From: Opitutia bacterium
Lineage (GTDB): Bacteria > Verrucomicrobiota > Verrucomicrobiia > Opitutales > Opitutaceae
Direction of reading: 5' to 3'
NCBI GenBank assembly: GCA_016217595.1
Contig: JACRHS010000015.1
Location: 24,650 to 88,649 of the forward strand
DNA: 64,000 nucleotides
The notes below the pieces were generated by a model. That model saw only the letters and a list, made by a program, of their open reading frames with translations, searched no databases and had not been told where the DNA came from. A program made the position numbers and the translations under genes. The first letter of the stretch is position 1; each line of letters begins with the position of its first letter. Of the stretch, positions 1-10,696 are shown in pieces.

Positions 1-296
1 AAACGGCCGGTTTCGAGACGCCACGTGCCGGCGGTGCCCGTGGCATCAAGATCGGCGTGCACCACGATCTGCGTGCTCTCGTTGCGCGCCGACACTTTGA
101 CGCGCAACCGTCCGGCGTCGGCCGGCAGCAAGGCGACATCCCACGCCAAAGGCGGCAAACCGGGCAACGCGTTCAGCGCGATTTTGCCCGCGAGCTCGCC
201 GACGAGCGGCGGCAGACTGGCAGGAGCCGACCAGCCGACAGCCATAAGCCCGAATCCAGCGAGCCCAAGGAGGAGTAAGAGTCGGCGTCGGAACAC
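1..296 (-). CDS. Membrane-anchored hypothetical protein, 3' end cut by window edge
   Basis: A leftward frame opens at a GTG (position 296) and stays open to the window edge, giving about 98 residues. The N-terminus reads as arginines followed by a leucine-rich stretch (about residues 2-25), a typical signal anchor or uncleaved signal peptide. The rest is a hydrophilic, beta-rich-looking segment with no motif I recognise; its general look recalls AsmA/TamB- or GspN-like periplasmic proteins, but that is only a guess. The frame is open back to a stop at 348-350, and a TTG at 335 is the other possible start; GTG was preferred because it sits directly before the membrane segment. It follows glgP in the same direction, with 125 bases and a hairpin between, so it may be a separate unit. 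Confidence 0.5.
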   Translation of the reverse strand, partial: MFRRRLLLLLGLAGFGLMAVGWSAPASLPPLVGELAGKIALNALPGLPPLAWDVALLPADAGRLRVKVSARNESTQIVVHADLDATGTAGTWRLETGR

Positions 297-359
297 GCCG
301 CCAGCGTGCGGATTCGCCCGCCGGTGGCTAGCCAAAGAATCGCGTATTCAGGACACGGA

Positions 360-382
360 AGTGCGGGCTGAAGACCCGCACT
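360..382. repeat. Perfect 8-bp hairpin between glgP and the next gene
   Basis: AGTGCGGG and CCCGCACT are exact reverse complements separated by a 7-base loop. There is no T-run on either side, so it is either a factor-dependent terminator for glgP or a REP-like dispersed palindrome. A hairpin of similar build lies at 38361-38381. Confidence 0.5.
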
Positions 383-421
383 ACACGTGGCGCAGCACTT
401 CGGCATGCATCGCAGCCCGAC

Positions 422-2956
<2,535 letters not shown>

Positions 2957-3015
2957 ACGGAAAGAGATTCGCGGTGTATCAGGAACCGTGCCACCGCAAG
3001 CGCGCGGTCACGAGT

Positions 3016-4860
3016 TCATTTTTGAAACCGCCGGGCGAGTTCGCCGTGGTTGAACTCAATGTAAGTCGGCCGGCCCGCCGGGCTGGTGAGCGGATGGCGG
3101 GTGGCGAACAAGCGCGCCACGAGCGATTGCATCTCGGTTTCGCTGGCGGAAGCGGGCAACCGCACGCCCTTGGCCGCGGCGAGCCGGGCCAGCTCTTCGC
3201 GGGCGAGATTCACGTCGCGCTCCTGCAGCCGGCCCTCACGCAACGCCCCGAGCACATCGCGCACGAATGGCTCGGCATCGGCCGGCTCCATCCACGCCGG
3301 CACCGCCTCGATGCGGAAAAAATGCCGCCCGAATTCGCCCAGCTCGAAACCGTGCGAGTTGAGAAAATCCAGCCGGTCGAGCAGCAACGCGCTGGCGATG
3401 GGGTCGAGCTCCAGCGGCACCGGCAGCAGCAGCCGCTGGCTCGGCACCGCCCCGGCGCGAAATTGTTCCTGCAACTGTTCGAACCAAACGCGCTCATGCG
3501 CCGCCCGACGGTCGAGCAGCACCAACCCGGCCGGCGTCTCGAACAACGCATACGATCCGTGCGCCAGCCCGACGAAACGCCACGCGGGAGTCGGCGAACC
3601 GGCGGCGCGCGCTTTCGGCGGCGGTACTGCGGCCAACGCACTCGCGCCCGGCGCGGCCACCGGCGCAGACAGGGCCGGCGCAGTTCGCACGGGAGCCGGT
3701 GATAGCACAGGAAGACGCGGCGCGCCCAGCGCCGTCACCGCGCTCGGCGCCGGAGCCTGCGGCGCCACCGGCACGGGTTGCGGAGCCAGCGCTGGCGGAC
3801 GGAGATTTTCCCCCGACGATGGCGGCGCTCCGGTCGGCAGCGGCGCGTTGCCCGCCAGCGTCGGCGCGGCCCCCGCCTCGCGCAAGCGTTGCAGCACGGC
3901 GCGAATCACAAAACCGCGCACCTGCGCCTCGCTGCGGAAACGCACCTCGCGCTTGGCCGGGTGCACGTTCACATCGACCGCCGCCGGATCGAGCTCGAAG
4001 AAGACAAACGCCAGCGGATAGCGCCCCTTGGGCAACGACTCGTGATAGCTCTCGATCAGCGCGTAGTTGAGCGTGCGATTGTCGACCGGGCGCGCGTTGA
4101 CGAACGTGATCATCTCGTGGCGCGTGGCGCGGCCGGTGCCGGGCCGCCCGATCAATCCGCGCAGGCTCATCCCCGCCTCCGTCGCCTCCAGCGGCATGAG
4201 CTCGGCCGCGAGTTGCCGGCCAAAAATCTCCGCCACGCGCTCGACCAGCGTCGCGCACTCCGGCGAGCGGAACACCACGCGCCCGTCCTCCAGCAAGGTG
4301 AACGCCACGCGCGGACTCGCCAACGCGTACAGCCGCACGCACTGCACGATGTGCGCGGCCTCCGTCTGGTCGCTCTTGAGAAATTTGCGGCGCGCCGGCA
4401 CGGGATGAAACAGCTGCGCCACCTCGATGCGCGTGCCCACCGGCCGGCCGCATTCGCGCACATGCAGAAGCTTGCCGCCGTTGACGAGCACCTCGGTGCC
4501 GACATCCGCATTCGTTTCCCGCGTTTGCAGTGTGAAACGGGAAATGCTGGCGATCGACGGCAACGCCTCGCCGCGAAAACCGAATGTGCCCAGCCGGTTC
4601 AAGTCGTCAGCCTCGGTGATTTTGCTCGTGGCGTGGCGCTCGAGCGCAAGCAGGGCGTCGTCGCGCGCCAGTCCACAGCCGTTGTCTTCCACGCGCAGCA
4701 GCGCCCGCCCGCCCTGGCGAAACTCCACCTCGATGCGCGTCGCGCCGGCGTCGAGGGAATTTTCCACGAGCTCCTTGATCACGGCGGCCGGGCGCTCGAT
4801 CACCTCGCCGGCGGCGATTTGATTGGCGACACGGTCGGGCAGGATGCGAATTTTCGACAT
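3016..4860 (-). CDS. mutL: DNA mismatch repair protein MutL
   Basis: GHKL ATPase that links MutS mismatch recognition to downstream excision. The N-terminal ATPase motifs are intact: ANQIAAGEVIERP, KELVENSLDAGA (general-base Glu30, Asn34), DNGCG, ATSKI and GFRGEAL. A proline/alanine-rich linker covers roughly residues 340-420, and the dimerisation domain ends the 614-residue protein. The open frame extends to 5034, but the conserved start MSKIRILPD is at 4860, so the upstream 58 residues were dropped. The oddity is in the C-terminal domain. The endonuclease motif DQHA-x2-E-x4-E reads DRRA-AH-E-RVWF-E (from residue 450), the ACxxxxR motif reads AAKGVR, and the C-P-H-G-R-P motif reads SPAGRP (about 593-598). 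The metal-binding His and Cys residues are therefore missing. Confidence 0.95.
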   Translation of the reverse strand: MSKIRILPDRVANQIAAGEVIERPAAVIKELVENSLDAGATRIEVEFRQGGRALLRVEDNGCGLARDDALLALERHATSKITEADDLNRLGTFGFRGEALPSIASISRFTLQTRETNADVGTEVLVNGGKLLHVRECGRPVGTRIEVAQLFHPVPARRKFLKSDQTEAAHIVQCVRLYALASPRVAFTLLEDGRVVFRSPECATLVERVAEIFGRQLAAELMPLEATEAGMSLRGLIGRPGTGRATRHEMITFVNARPVDNRTLNYALIESYHESLPKGRYPLAFVFFELDPAAVDVNVHPAKREVRFRSEAQVRGFVIRAVLQRLREAGAAPTLAGNAPLPTGAPPSSGENLRPPALAPQPVPVAPQAPAPSAVTALGAPRLPVLSPAPVRTAPALSAPVAAPGASALAAVPPPKARAAGSPTPAWRFVGLAHGSYALFETPAGLVLLDRRAAHERVWFEQLQEQFRAGAVPSQRLLLPVPLELDPIASALLLDRLDFLNSHGFELGEFGRHFFRIEAVPAWMEPADAEPFVRDVLGALREGRLQERDVNLAREELARLAAAKGVRLPASASETEMQSLVARLFATRHPLTSPAGRPTYIEFNHGELARRFQK

Positions 4861-5020
4861 GCGGCGAGGCGCATGAGAACGCGGTCGGGGCACCGCCGAC
4901 AACCTCTTTTCCGCGCGCCGCTCTTTCGCGACGACGGCAACGACGCGACCGGGATCGCCGATAATTTGTGACGCCACGCAGGAATTAATGTTCGCCACCG
5001 CCGAAACTGCTTCGCACCAT

Positions 5021-5040
5021 TGCGCCAAGTACAAGGCGCA
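5021..5040. repeat. 6-bp inverted repeat upstream of the lysine-rich small gene
   Basis: TGCGCC and GGCGCA pair around an 8-base AT-rich loop, 66 bases before the start codon at 5106 and in the divergent gap between mutL and that gene. It may be an operator or a 5'-leader hairpin. I see no convincing -35/-10 pair near it. Confidence 0.3.
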
Positions 5041-5105
5041 TTACGGTATTTCCGAATCTTTCGGCCCACCCCGCTTCTGTCTGCCAACATCAACCAAGGA
5101 AAAAC

Positions 5106-5204
5106 ATGTCGAAATCGAAAGACGCCAAGAAACAGACCAAAAAAGCCCCGCTGAAAACGCCAAAGGAAAAGAAGGCCGCCAAGAAGGCCAAGAAAGCGCG
5201 TTAG
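5106..5204 (+). CDS. Lysine-rich small basic protein (32 aa)
   Basis: A short frame ATG...TAG encodes a 32-residue protein that is nearly half lysine, with alanine and a few Thr/Pro/Ser residues. It begins MSKSKDAKKQTKK and ends KKAKKAR. An AAGGA Shine-Dalgarno sits six bases before the ATG, stronger than those of most neighbours, and a 12-bp hairpin starts 15 bases after the stop. These flanking signals are the main reason to call it a gene. The composition suggests binding to nucleic acid or ribosomes, like other tiny basic bacterial proteins, but no family is recognised and the function is unknown. It stands alone on the + strand between leftward mutL and rpoZ. Confidence 0.65.
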   Translation: MSKSKDAKKQTKKAPLKTPKEKKAAKKAKKAR

Positions 5205-5218
5205 TCAGCATCGAAATT

Positions 5219-5249
5219 CTCGGCCGTGGCCTGTGTGCCACGTGCCGAG
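5219..5249 (+). terminator. Strong hairpin after the lysine-rich small gene
   Basis: CTCGGCCGTGGC pairs with GCCACG-T-GCCGAG around a 6-base loop: 12 base pairs with one bulged T at 5243. It begins 15 bases after the stop codon at 5204. No T-run follows, so the mechanism is uncertain, but position and strength suit a transcript end. Confidence 0.5.
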
Positions 5250-5504
5250 TTCGCGATGAGATCGGGCCGGCTTCTCCGCCAAAGTGATCCGGGCAAAGAA
5301 GCGGGCAAAGCGCGAGGTGGGAGCGGAACCGCGCCGAATGCGCGTGGATTGTCCCACTACCCACCACCTCGGCGGGCGACACCGTCAACCGGATTTCGGT
5401 CGGAATCGCGCCGCTCCCTGACGGGACGCCATTGCGCTTGCGCGCAACAAAGGGGAACGAAAAACGCCGCGACGTCGTTGTCCGACAGTTCGCGGTACGC
5501 GTGT
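5250..5504. other. Non-coding stretch between the 5219 hairpin and rpoZ
   Basis: No convincing gene on either strand; open frames here have no protein-like composition. A small inverted repeat TTGCGC/GCGCAA (5432-5447, 4-base loop) lies downstream of the rpoZ stop and could be part of its 3' end. Confidence 0.4.
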
Positions 5505-5723
5505 TCAGCGCCGGGCGATCTCTTCCGGCGTGGCGAGTTCGAAACTGATTTTGCGTTCGGCAATCTCGCGCAATGCCGTGTCCTCAGCGGAAAGTTTCTC
5601 CAACGATTCCACCAGCGGCCGGTTGCCGCGCCTGAGCTGCTTCACACGCCGGGAGACGACATTGATCAGGATGTTGGGATCATCGATGACTTTGAGTGCG
5701 CTTTGCAGGTAATCGTCTCTCAT
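5505..5723 (-). CDS. rpoZ: RNA polymerase omega subunit
   Basis: Small subunit that helps RNA polymerase beta' fold and assemble. The 72-residue protein starts MRDDYLQSALKVI and carries the family segment where residues and backbone contact beta' (NILINVVSRRVKQL, about 18-31), followed by the usual acidic/basic helix (ALREIAERKISFEL). Length is typical for omega. It lies downstream of the methyltransferase gene in the same direction with a 153-base gap, so it probably has its own promoter. In many bacteria rpoZ neighbours gmk and spoT; that context is absent here. Confidence 0.88.
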   Translation of the reverse strand: MRDDYLQSALKVIDDPNILINVVSRRVKQLRRGNRPLVESLEKLSAEDTALREIAERKISFELATPEEIARR

Positions 5724-5876
5724 TCCGAGATTTTGGAAGTGCCGAGACGCGAACGCGACGCATATCGCATCCGCCTGGAACCGACTCGGCCAATCCGCTC
5801 GCCGGCGATGCGGTTGAAACGATTATAACCCGAGCCAGCTCCGAATTCCCGAAATCCATTCCACGCGCGCGCACCT

Positions 5877-6515
5877 TCAGCTTCGCCCGGGCTTGGTGAA
5901 GACAATGGTGTAGGCGAGGCCGTTGCCGATGCAGCTTTGCTCCACAAATCCGGCGGCGACAGCCCACGCGGTCACCCGCTTCCGCCGGAGGAAGTGCGGA
6001 TCGAATACACTCTCTGCCATGAGCAACCGCCCGCCTGGTTTCAGCGCCGCGTACACTTGCGCGATCACCCGCGGGGGCTCCGGCATTTCGCCCAAGGCCA
6101 TCACCATGACCGCGCCGTCCAACGATGCCTCCGGCAGCAACCGCTCACGCGCATCGCCGCACACGGGCTGAATGTTGGTCAGCCGTTGCAGCGCGGCTTT
6201 GGCGGTCAACTTTGCCAACATCTCGGCCTGCAAATCCAACGCGACGACCTTGCCCGTCGGTCCGACCGCATGCCCCAGCGGGAGCGTCACACGACCAGGT
6301 CCGCAGCCGACATCCGCCACCCGCGCGCCTGTGCCCAGTCCGAGCTGCGCGATCACTTGCGCCGAGCGCGTCACCCGCGCCAAAGGATTTTCCATCTCAA
6401 CCAGCCAGCTGATCGATGCCGGGCACGGCAGCAACCGGCTTCGCGAGGCGAGCCGCCAGAGAATCCATACCGCACCGCCAAGGCCCACAACCAACGCGCA
6501 TGATGTCCAACTCAT
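5877..6515 (-). CDS. Class I SAM-dependent methyltransferase, membrane-anchored
   Basis: A 212-residue protein with an N-terminal hydrophobic segment (about residues 5-22), then a class I methyltransferase fold. The SAM-binding motif I VADVGCGPGRV is at about 67-77, the motif II acidic residue follows in VVALDLQAEML, and later LDGAVMVMALGEMPEP matches the motif IV/post-IV region. It resembles the UbiE/Methyltransf_11 group. The substrate is not evident. The membrane anchor suggests a lipid or quinone-like acceptor, but this is inference. It follows lepB by 107 bases in the same direction and could be the tail of that transcript. Confidence 0.8.
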   Translation of the reverse strand: MSWTSCALVVGLGGAVWILWRLASRSRLLPCPASISWLVEMENPLARVTRSAQVIAQLGLGTGARVADVGCGPGRVTLPLGHAVGPTGKVVALDLQAEMLAKLTAKAALQRLTNIQPVCGDARERLLPEASLDGAVMVMALGEMPEPPRVIAQVYAALKPGGRLLMAESVFDPHFLRRKRVTAWAVAAGFVEQSCIGNGLAYTIVFTKPGRS

Positions 6516-6622
6516 GCCCCAGACATCAAGGGCACGACCGCTGGCCTGTCCACGCGGATAATCGACCGCCGCATGCCCCGCCGCGGCCAGGCGAGCATCC
6601 GGCGGCGCGCGGCGAAAACAAA

Positions 6623-7909
6623 TTACCGCACCGGACCCCAGCGGCGGGTAAAGGGGAAATAGATCACCAGCGGGCGACCAATGGCGTCCTTCTTCGGCAC
6701 GAAGCCCCAGTAGCGGCCATCCATGCTGTTGGCGGAATTATCGCCGAGGGGCAAAAATTCATCGGCCGGCACCGTCATCGTCTGGCCTTCGGACATCTGC
6801 CGCTCTTTGCGATAGCCAACGTAGTTGTCCTCCCGGCGCGCGTTCTTGCCGAAGGCCACGCTGCCTTCGATCGGCCGGCCGTTGCGGTAGAGCGTAAAAT
6901 CCCTGATCTCGAGTTTGTCGCCCGGCACGCCCACGAGGCGCTTGATGTAGTACTGTTCAGACGGCGGGCCCTCAGGACGACCGACGAGATTGCGCGTGTT
7001 GAACACAAAACCGTCGCCGACCTTCGGCCGCATGAAGTGATAGCTCACGCGATCGACGAAGAGCTGGTCGCCGGTCAACACATCGAAGGACAGCACGCGT
7101 TCACCTTTGCGTACCTGTTTGCCGGTGCGGAGAAATTGCACGCGCCCGCTGGGGTCGGTGAGTTTTTCCGGCTGCGCGGCCCAGAGCCGGGCCAGATCGA
7201 CGCGCGCCGAATCGCCCGACTTGGCGGCTTGCGGGAAAAACGCATCGCGCACCGCCCACTCGAAATCGAACTCCGCCGGCACCTTGACGGTGACCGGCTG
7301 GCGACCCACCAGAATCGTGTATTCTTTCAGCGTCGTCGGCAGCACGAGCCAGGTGCGCCCGGGGACATCGCGATAGGGAATCTGGGCATGCCGGCTACTG
7401 GCGAACATCGGGATCATCACCTCGCCATCGTCCGGAGCATCGACGCGCCGGGAAGTGGCGCCGAACGTCACGAACCGCAGCGCCTGCATCAGATAGCCGG
7501 GCTCGTCGGCCGGGCGTGTGAAGACCTCGGGCGTCATCCCGTAATAGGAAGGCCACATCGAGTTCGTCGGGATCTTGAACGGCTGCACGAAATACGTGCG
7601 GATGCCGATGATCACGATGGCGGCGATGAGGAAGAATTCCACGTTCTCGATCAGCGCGGTCTTCGGATAAACTTTGCCGCCGACGCGCCGGAGCACGGGT
7701 TCGAGGCGCTCGATGCCGAGCTTGAGTTTGTTGGCGTCGGCCTTGGCGGCCACCTGCACGCGCAACTCATCCGTCAGGCCGCGCAGTTCGCGGGTATCCG
7801 CCTCGTTCAGTTGATCGCGCCGGTAGTGCCAGACCTTGTCGGCCAGTTCGAGCCAGTTGCGGGCATTGGTCCGCATCTTTTTGTCCGGCGAGGCGAAGAG
7901 TCCAAACAC
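6623..7909 (-). CDS. lepB: Signal peptidase I
   Basis: Membrane serine protease that removes signal peptides from exported proteins. After a cytoplasmic, coiled-coil-like N-terminal ~85 residues comes one membrane segment (about 89-105). Box B has the nucleophile in PTNSMWPS (Ser117), and box D has the general base in YIKRLVGVPGD (Lys323). Box E is GDNSANSMDGRYWGFV. At 428 residues it is about 100 longer than the E. coli enzyme, because some 170 residues are inserted between the Ser box and the segment before the Lys box. The gene starts 18 bases after lepA, the classic lepA-lepB arrangement, and is probably co-transcribed with it. Confidence 0.93.
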   Translation of the reverse strand: MFGLFASPDKKMRTNARNWLELADKVWHYRRDQLNEADTRELRGLTDELRVQVAAKADANKLKLGIERLEPVLRRVGGKVYPKTALIENVEFFLIAAIVIIGIRTYFVQPFKIPTNSMWPSYYGMTPEVFTRPADEPGYLMQALRFVTFGATSRRVDAPDDGEVMIPMFASSRHAQIPYRDVPGRTWLVLPTTLKEYTILVGRQPVTVKVPAEFDFEWAVRDAFFPQAAKSGDSARVDLARLWAAQPEKLTDPSGRVQFLRTGKQVRKGERVLSFDVLTGDQLFVDRVSYHFMRPKVGDGFVFNTRNLVGRPEGPPSEQYYIKRLVGVPGDKLEIRDFTLYRNGRPIEGSVAFGKNARREDNYVGYRKERQMSEGQTMTVPADEFLPLGDNSANSMDGRYWGFVPKKDAIGRPLVIYFPFTRRWGPVR

Positions 7910-7927
7910 GGCGGGGTCCTCGGTGAG

Positions 7928-9727
7928 TTAGGAATTGTTGCGAAGCACTTGAATGAAGGCATCCGGTGGGATCGAAACTTTGCCGATTTGTTTCATCTTC
8001 TTTTTGCCTTCCTTCTGCTTGTCGAGGAGCTTGCGCTTGCGGGTGATGTCGCCGCCATAGCATTTCGCGGTGACGTCCTTGCGCATTTCGCGGACGTTGC
8101 CGCGGGCGATGATCTTGCCGCCGATGGCGGCCTGCACGGCGATCTTGAACATCTGCGGCGGGATGATGTCGGCGAGTTTCTCGCACATCACGCGGCCCTG
8201 GCCCTCGGCTTTCGTGCGATGCACAATGCTCGAAAACGCGTCGACCGGGTCGCCGTTGACGAGGATGTCCATCTTCACGAGATCGGACGCGCGATAGGCT
8301 CCCAGCTCGTAATCCATCGAACCGTAACCGCGGGTGATGCTCTTGAGGCGGTCGTTGAAATCGACGAGGATTTCGTTGAGCGGCAGCGTGCAGGTGAGCA
8401 TGACGCGCGCCGAATCGAGCGTGTCGGTGTGGTCACAGGTTCCACGCTTTTCCATGACGAGATTCAGGATGTCGCCAAGGTACTCGTTGGGGATGTGGAT
8501 CGCGGCCTTGATCGTGGGCTCGGAGATGTACTCGATGGTGCCGGGATCGGGCAGGTTGACGGGGTTGTCGACCTCGAACTCCGGACCGCCGTGCGACTTC
8601 ACTTTGTAGACGACGCTCGGGTACGTGGAGATGATCTCGACGTCGTGCTCGCGGCGGATGCGTTCCTGCACGACTTCCATGTGCAACAAGCCGAGGAAGC
8701 CGCAGCGGAAACCGAAGCCGAGCGCCACCGACGACTCCGACTGGTAGATGAACGCCGAGTCGTTGAGCCGCAGGCGGGCCAGCGCGTACTTGAGTTTCTC
8801 GAAATCGGAAGTGTCGAGCGGGTAGAGACCGCAAAACACCATCGGATGCACTTCCTTGTAGCCAGGCAGCATCTCGGTGGCCGGACGGATCGAGTGCGTG
8901 ATGGTGTCGCCGATTTTGATGTCCTCGGTCGCCTTGATGGTGCTGACGATATAGCCGACATCGCCGGGCCCGAGCTCCTGGCAGGCTTCCATCTTCGGAC
9001 GGAACACGCCGACTTCCTTCACCTCGGCCTTCTGGCCGGTGCTCATGAGCATCATCATTTCGCCGGCCTTGATCGTGCCGGAGAAGACGCGCACGTAGGC
9101 GATGACGCCACGGTACGAATCGTACTTGGAATCGAACACCAGAATGCGCGTGCCCTTGACGTCGGTCCAACGCGGTGACGGCACGCGGGCGATGATCGCT
9201 TCGAGAATATCGACGATGCCAATGCCGGACTTGCCGCTGGCGAGAATGACTTCCTCGGACGGAATCGTGAGGATGTCTTCGAGCTGGCGGGTGCAGAGTT
9301 CGAGATTGGCGCTCGGCAGGTCGATTTTGTTGATGACCGGAATGACCTTGAGGTGCTGGCCGAACGCGAGGTGGGCGTTGGCCACCGTCTGCGCCTCCAC
9401 GCCTTGCGCGGCGTCGATGAGAAGCAGCGCGCCTTCGCAGGCCGCGAGCGAACGCGAGACTTCGTAGGAGAAGTCCACGTGTCCGGGCGTGTCCATCAGG
9501 TTGAGCTGATAGACTTTTCCGTCCTTCGCCGGGTACGACATCGACACCGGGTGCATCTTGATGGTGATGCCCCGCTCCTGCTCCAGATCCATGGAGTCGA
9601 GGTGCTGGGCGGTCATCTCGCGCATCGAGACCGTGTTGGTGAACTCGAGCAGGCGGTCGGACAGCGTCGTCTTGCCGTGATCGACGTGCGCGATGATGCA
9701 GAAATTGCGTTTAAGGGAGACGTCCAT
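7928..9727 (-). CDS. lepA: Elongation factor 4 (LepA GTPase)
   Basis: Ribosome-associated translational GTPase that back-translocates or remodels stalled ribosomes. G1 is AHVDHGKTTLSDRLLE, G2 lies around the GITIKM segment, G3 is DTPGH and G4 is NKIDLP. The LepA-specific C-terminal domain is complete and ends in the lysine-rich tail that contacts the ribosome. The 599-residue length is standard. It sits 18 bases after fabD and 18 bases before lepB, all in one direction, so fabD-lepA-lepB is very likely one operon. Confidence 0.97.
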   Translation of the reverse strand: MDVSLKRNFCIIAHVDHGKTTLSDRLLEFTNTVSMREMTAQHLDSMDLEQERGITIKMHPVSMSYPAKDGKVYQLNLMDTPGHVDFSYEVSRSLAACEGALLLIDAAQGVEAQTVANAHLAFGQHLKVIPVINKIDLPSANLELCTRQLEDILTIPSEEVILASGKSGIGIVDILEAIIARVPSPRWTDVKGTRILVFDSKYDSYRGVIAYVRVFSGTIKAGEMMMLMSTGQKAEVKEVGVFRPKMEACQELGPGDVGYIVSTIKATEDIKIGDTITHSIRPATEMLPGYKEVHPMVFCGLYPLDTSDFEKLKYALARLRLNDSAFIYQSESSVALGFGFRCGFLGLLHMEVVQERIRREHDVEIISTYPSVVYKVKSHGGPEFEVDNPVNLPDPGTIEYISEPTIKAAIHIPNEYLGDILNLVMEKRGTCDHTDTLDSARVMLTCTLPLNEILVDFNDRLKSITRGYGSMDYELGAYRASDLVKMDILVNGDPVDAFSSIVHRTKAEGQGRVMCEKLADIIPPQMFKIAVQAAIGGKIIARGNVREMRKDVTAKCYGGDITRKRKLLDKQKEGKKKMKQIGKVSIPPDAFIQVLRNNS

Positions 9728-9745
9728 TCGTACGAGGTGCGCAGC

Positions 9746-10651
9746 TCAGGCCGAGAGATCGGCGAATTCCGAATAACTTTTCACCACCCAGGTTTTCTCG
9801 GTGCGCCGGGCGAGGCCCGAGAGCACACCACCCACGCCGAGTTCCCAATACTCCGTGGCCCCGGCGGCGGCGGCGCTGCGCATGCAGTCCTCCCACAGCA
9901 CAGACGACACGACTTGTTTCACCAACGCGGCGCGCAGATCGTCAGGGGCGCTGACGGCCTGGCCGGTGGTGTTGGTGAAGACGGTGTACTTCGGCGTGGC
10001 GAACGGCACGGTCTTCAGAAATTCGGCAAACGCGGCGCGGGCTGGTTCCATCAAGCGGCTGTGGTACGCGCCGGCGACGTTGAGCGGCATGACTTTTTTC
10101 CAGCCCTTGGCCTTGGCGCCGGCGACGGCGGCATCGACCTTGGCCTTTTCGCCCGAGACGATGATCTGGCCGGGGGCGTTGAAATTGGCCGCCTCGATGT
10201 CGAACTCGCTGCACAGTTGCGCCACTTCTTCGCGCGTCTGGCCGACCACGGCGGCCATCCCGCCGAGACTCTGCTCGCACGCCGACTGCATCAGCCGGCC
10301 GCGTTCCGCCACGACCTTCAAACCCGTGGCAAAATCGAAGACGCCCGCGGCGGTGTAAGCGGTGATTTCACCCAGGCTGAGACCGAGCGCGAACTTCACC
10401 TCGGGCAACTTGCCCTGCTCCCGCAACGCGGCCAGCAACGCCATGCCGTGCACGAACAGCGCCGGCTGACAGGCCTTGGTCTGCGTGAGCTCGGCGTCCG
10501 GCCCCTCGAAGCACAGTTTCGTAATCGACCAACCGAGCACGCGGTTCGATTCGTCGAAAACGGCACGCGCCGCCGCCGACTGGTCGTACAGCGACTTGCC
10601 CATGCCCACTTTTTGAGCGCCTTGACCGGAGAAAAGAAGTGCCAATGCCAT
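9746..10651 (-). CDS. fabD: Malonyl-CoA:ACP acyltransferase
   Basis: Transfers malonyl groups from CoA to acyl carrier protein for fatty-acid synthesis. The frame opens at 10693, but the conserved start MALALLFSGQGAQ is at 10651, leaving 301 residues, close to the usual length. Ser92 lies in GLSLGE, Arg117 in AERGRLMQ and His197 in AYHSRL, giving the complete catalytic set. The residue before the serine is Leu, where most FabD proteins have His (GHSLGE). The gene is 18 bases upstream of lepA and 45 bases after a secreted hypothetical gene. No other fab gene is in the window. Confidence 0.94.
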   Translation of the reverse strand: MALALLFSGQGAQKVGMGKSLYDQSAAARAVFDESNRVLGWSITKLCFEGPDAELTQTKACQPALFVHGMALLAALREQGKLPEVKFALGLSLGEITAYTAAGVFDFATGLKVVAERGRLMQSACEQSLGGMAAVVGQTREEVAQLCSEFDIEAANFNAPGQIIVSGEKAKVDAAVAGAKAKGWKKVMPLNVAGAYHSRLMEPARAAFAEFLKTVPFATPKYTVFTNTTGQAVSAPDDLRAALVKQVVSSVLWEDCMRSAAAAGATEYWELGVGGVLSGLARRTEKTWVVKSYSEFADLSA

Positions 10652-10696
10652 AGTGAAACCGCCGAGAAAATGGGCCGGCGGCCCAAAAACCAAGCC

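Noticed and set aside
5041..5388. 115-codon leftward frame over the small lysine-rich gene
   Set aside because: It runs antisense through the lysine-rich gene and its hairpin, and has no ribosome site. The + strand gene has better signals.
6416..9178. 920-codon open frame on the + strand
   Set aside because: It is antisense to lepB and lepA, which have full motif sets. Long antisense frames are expected at this GC content.
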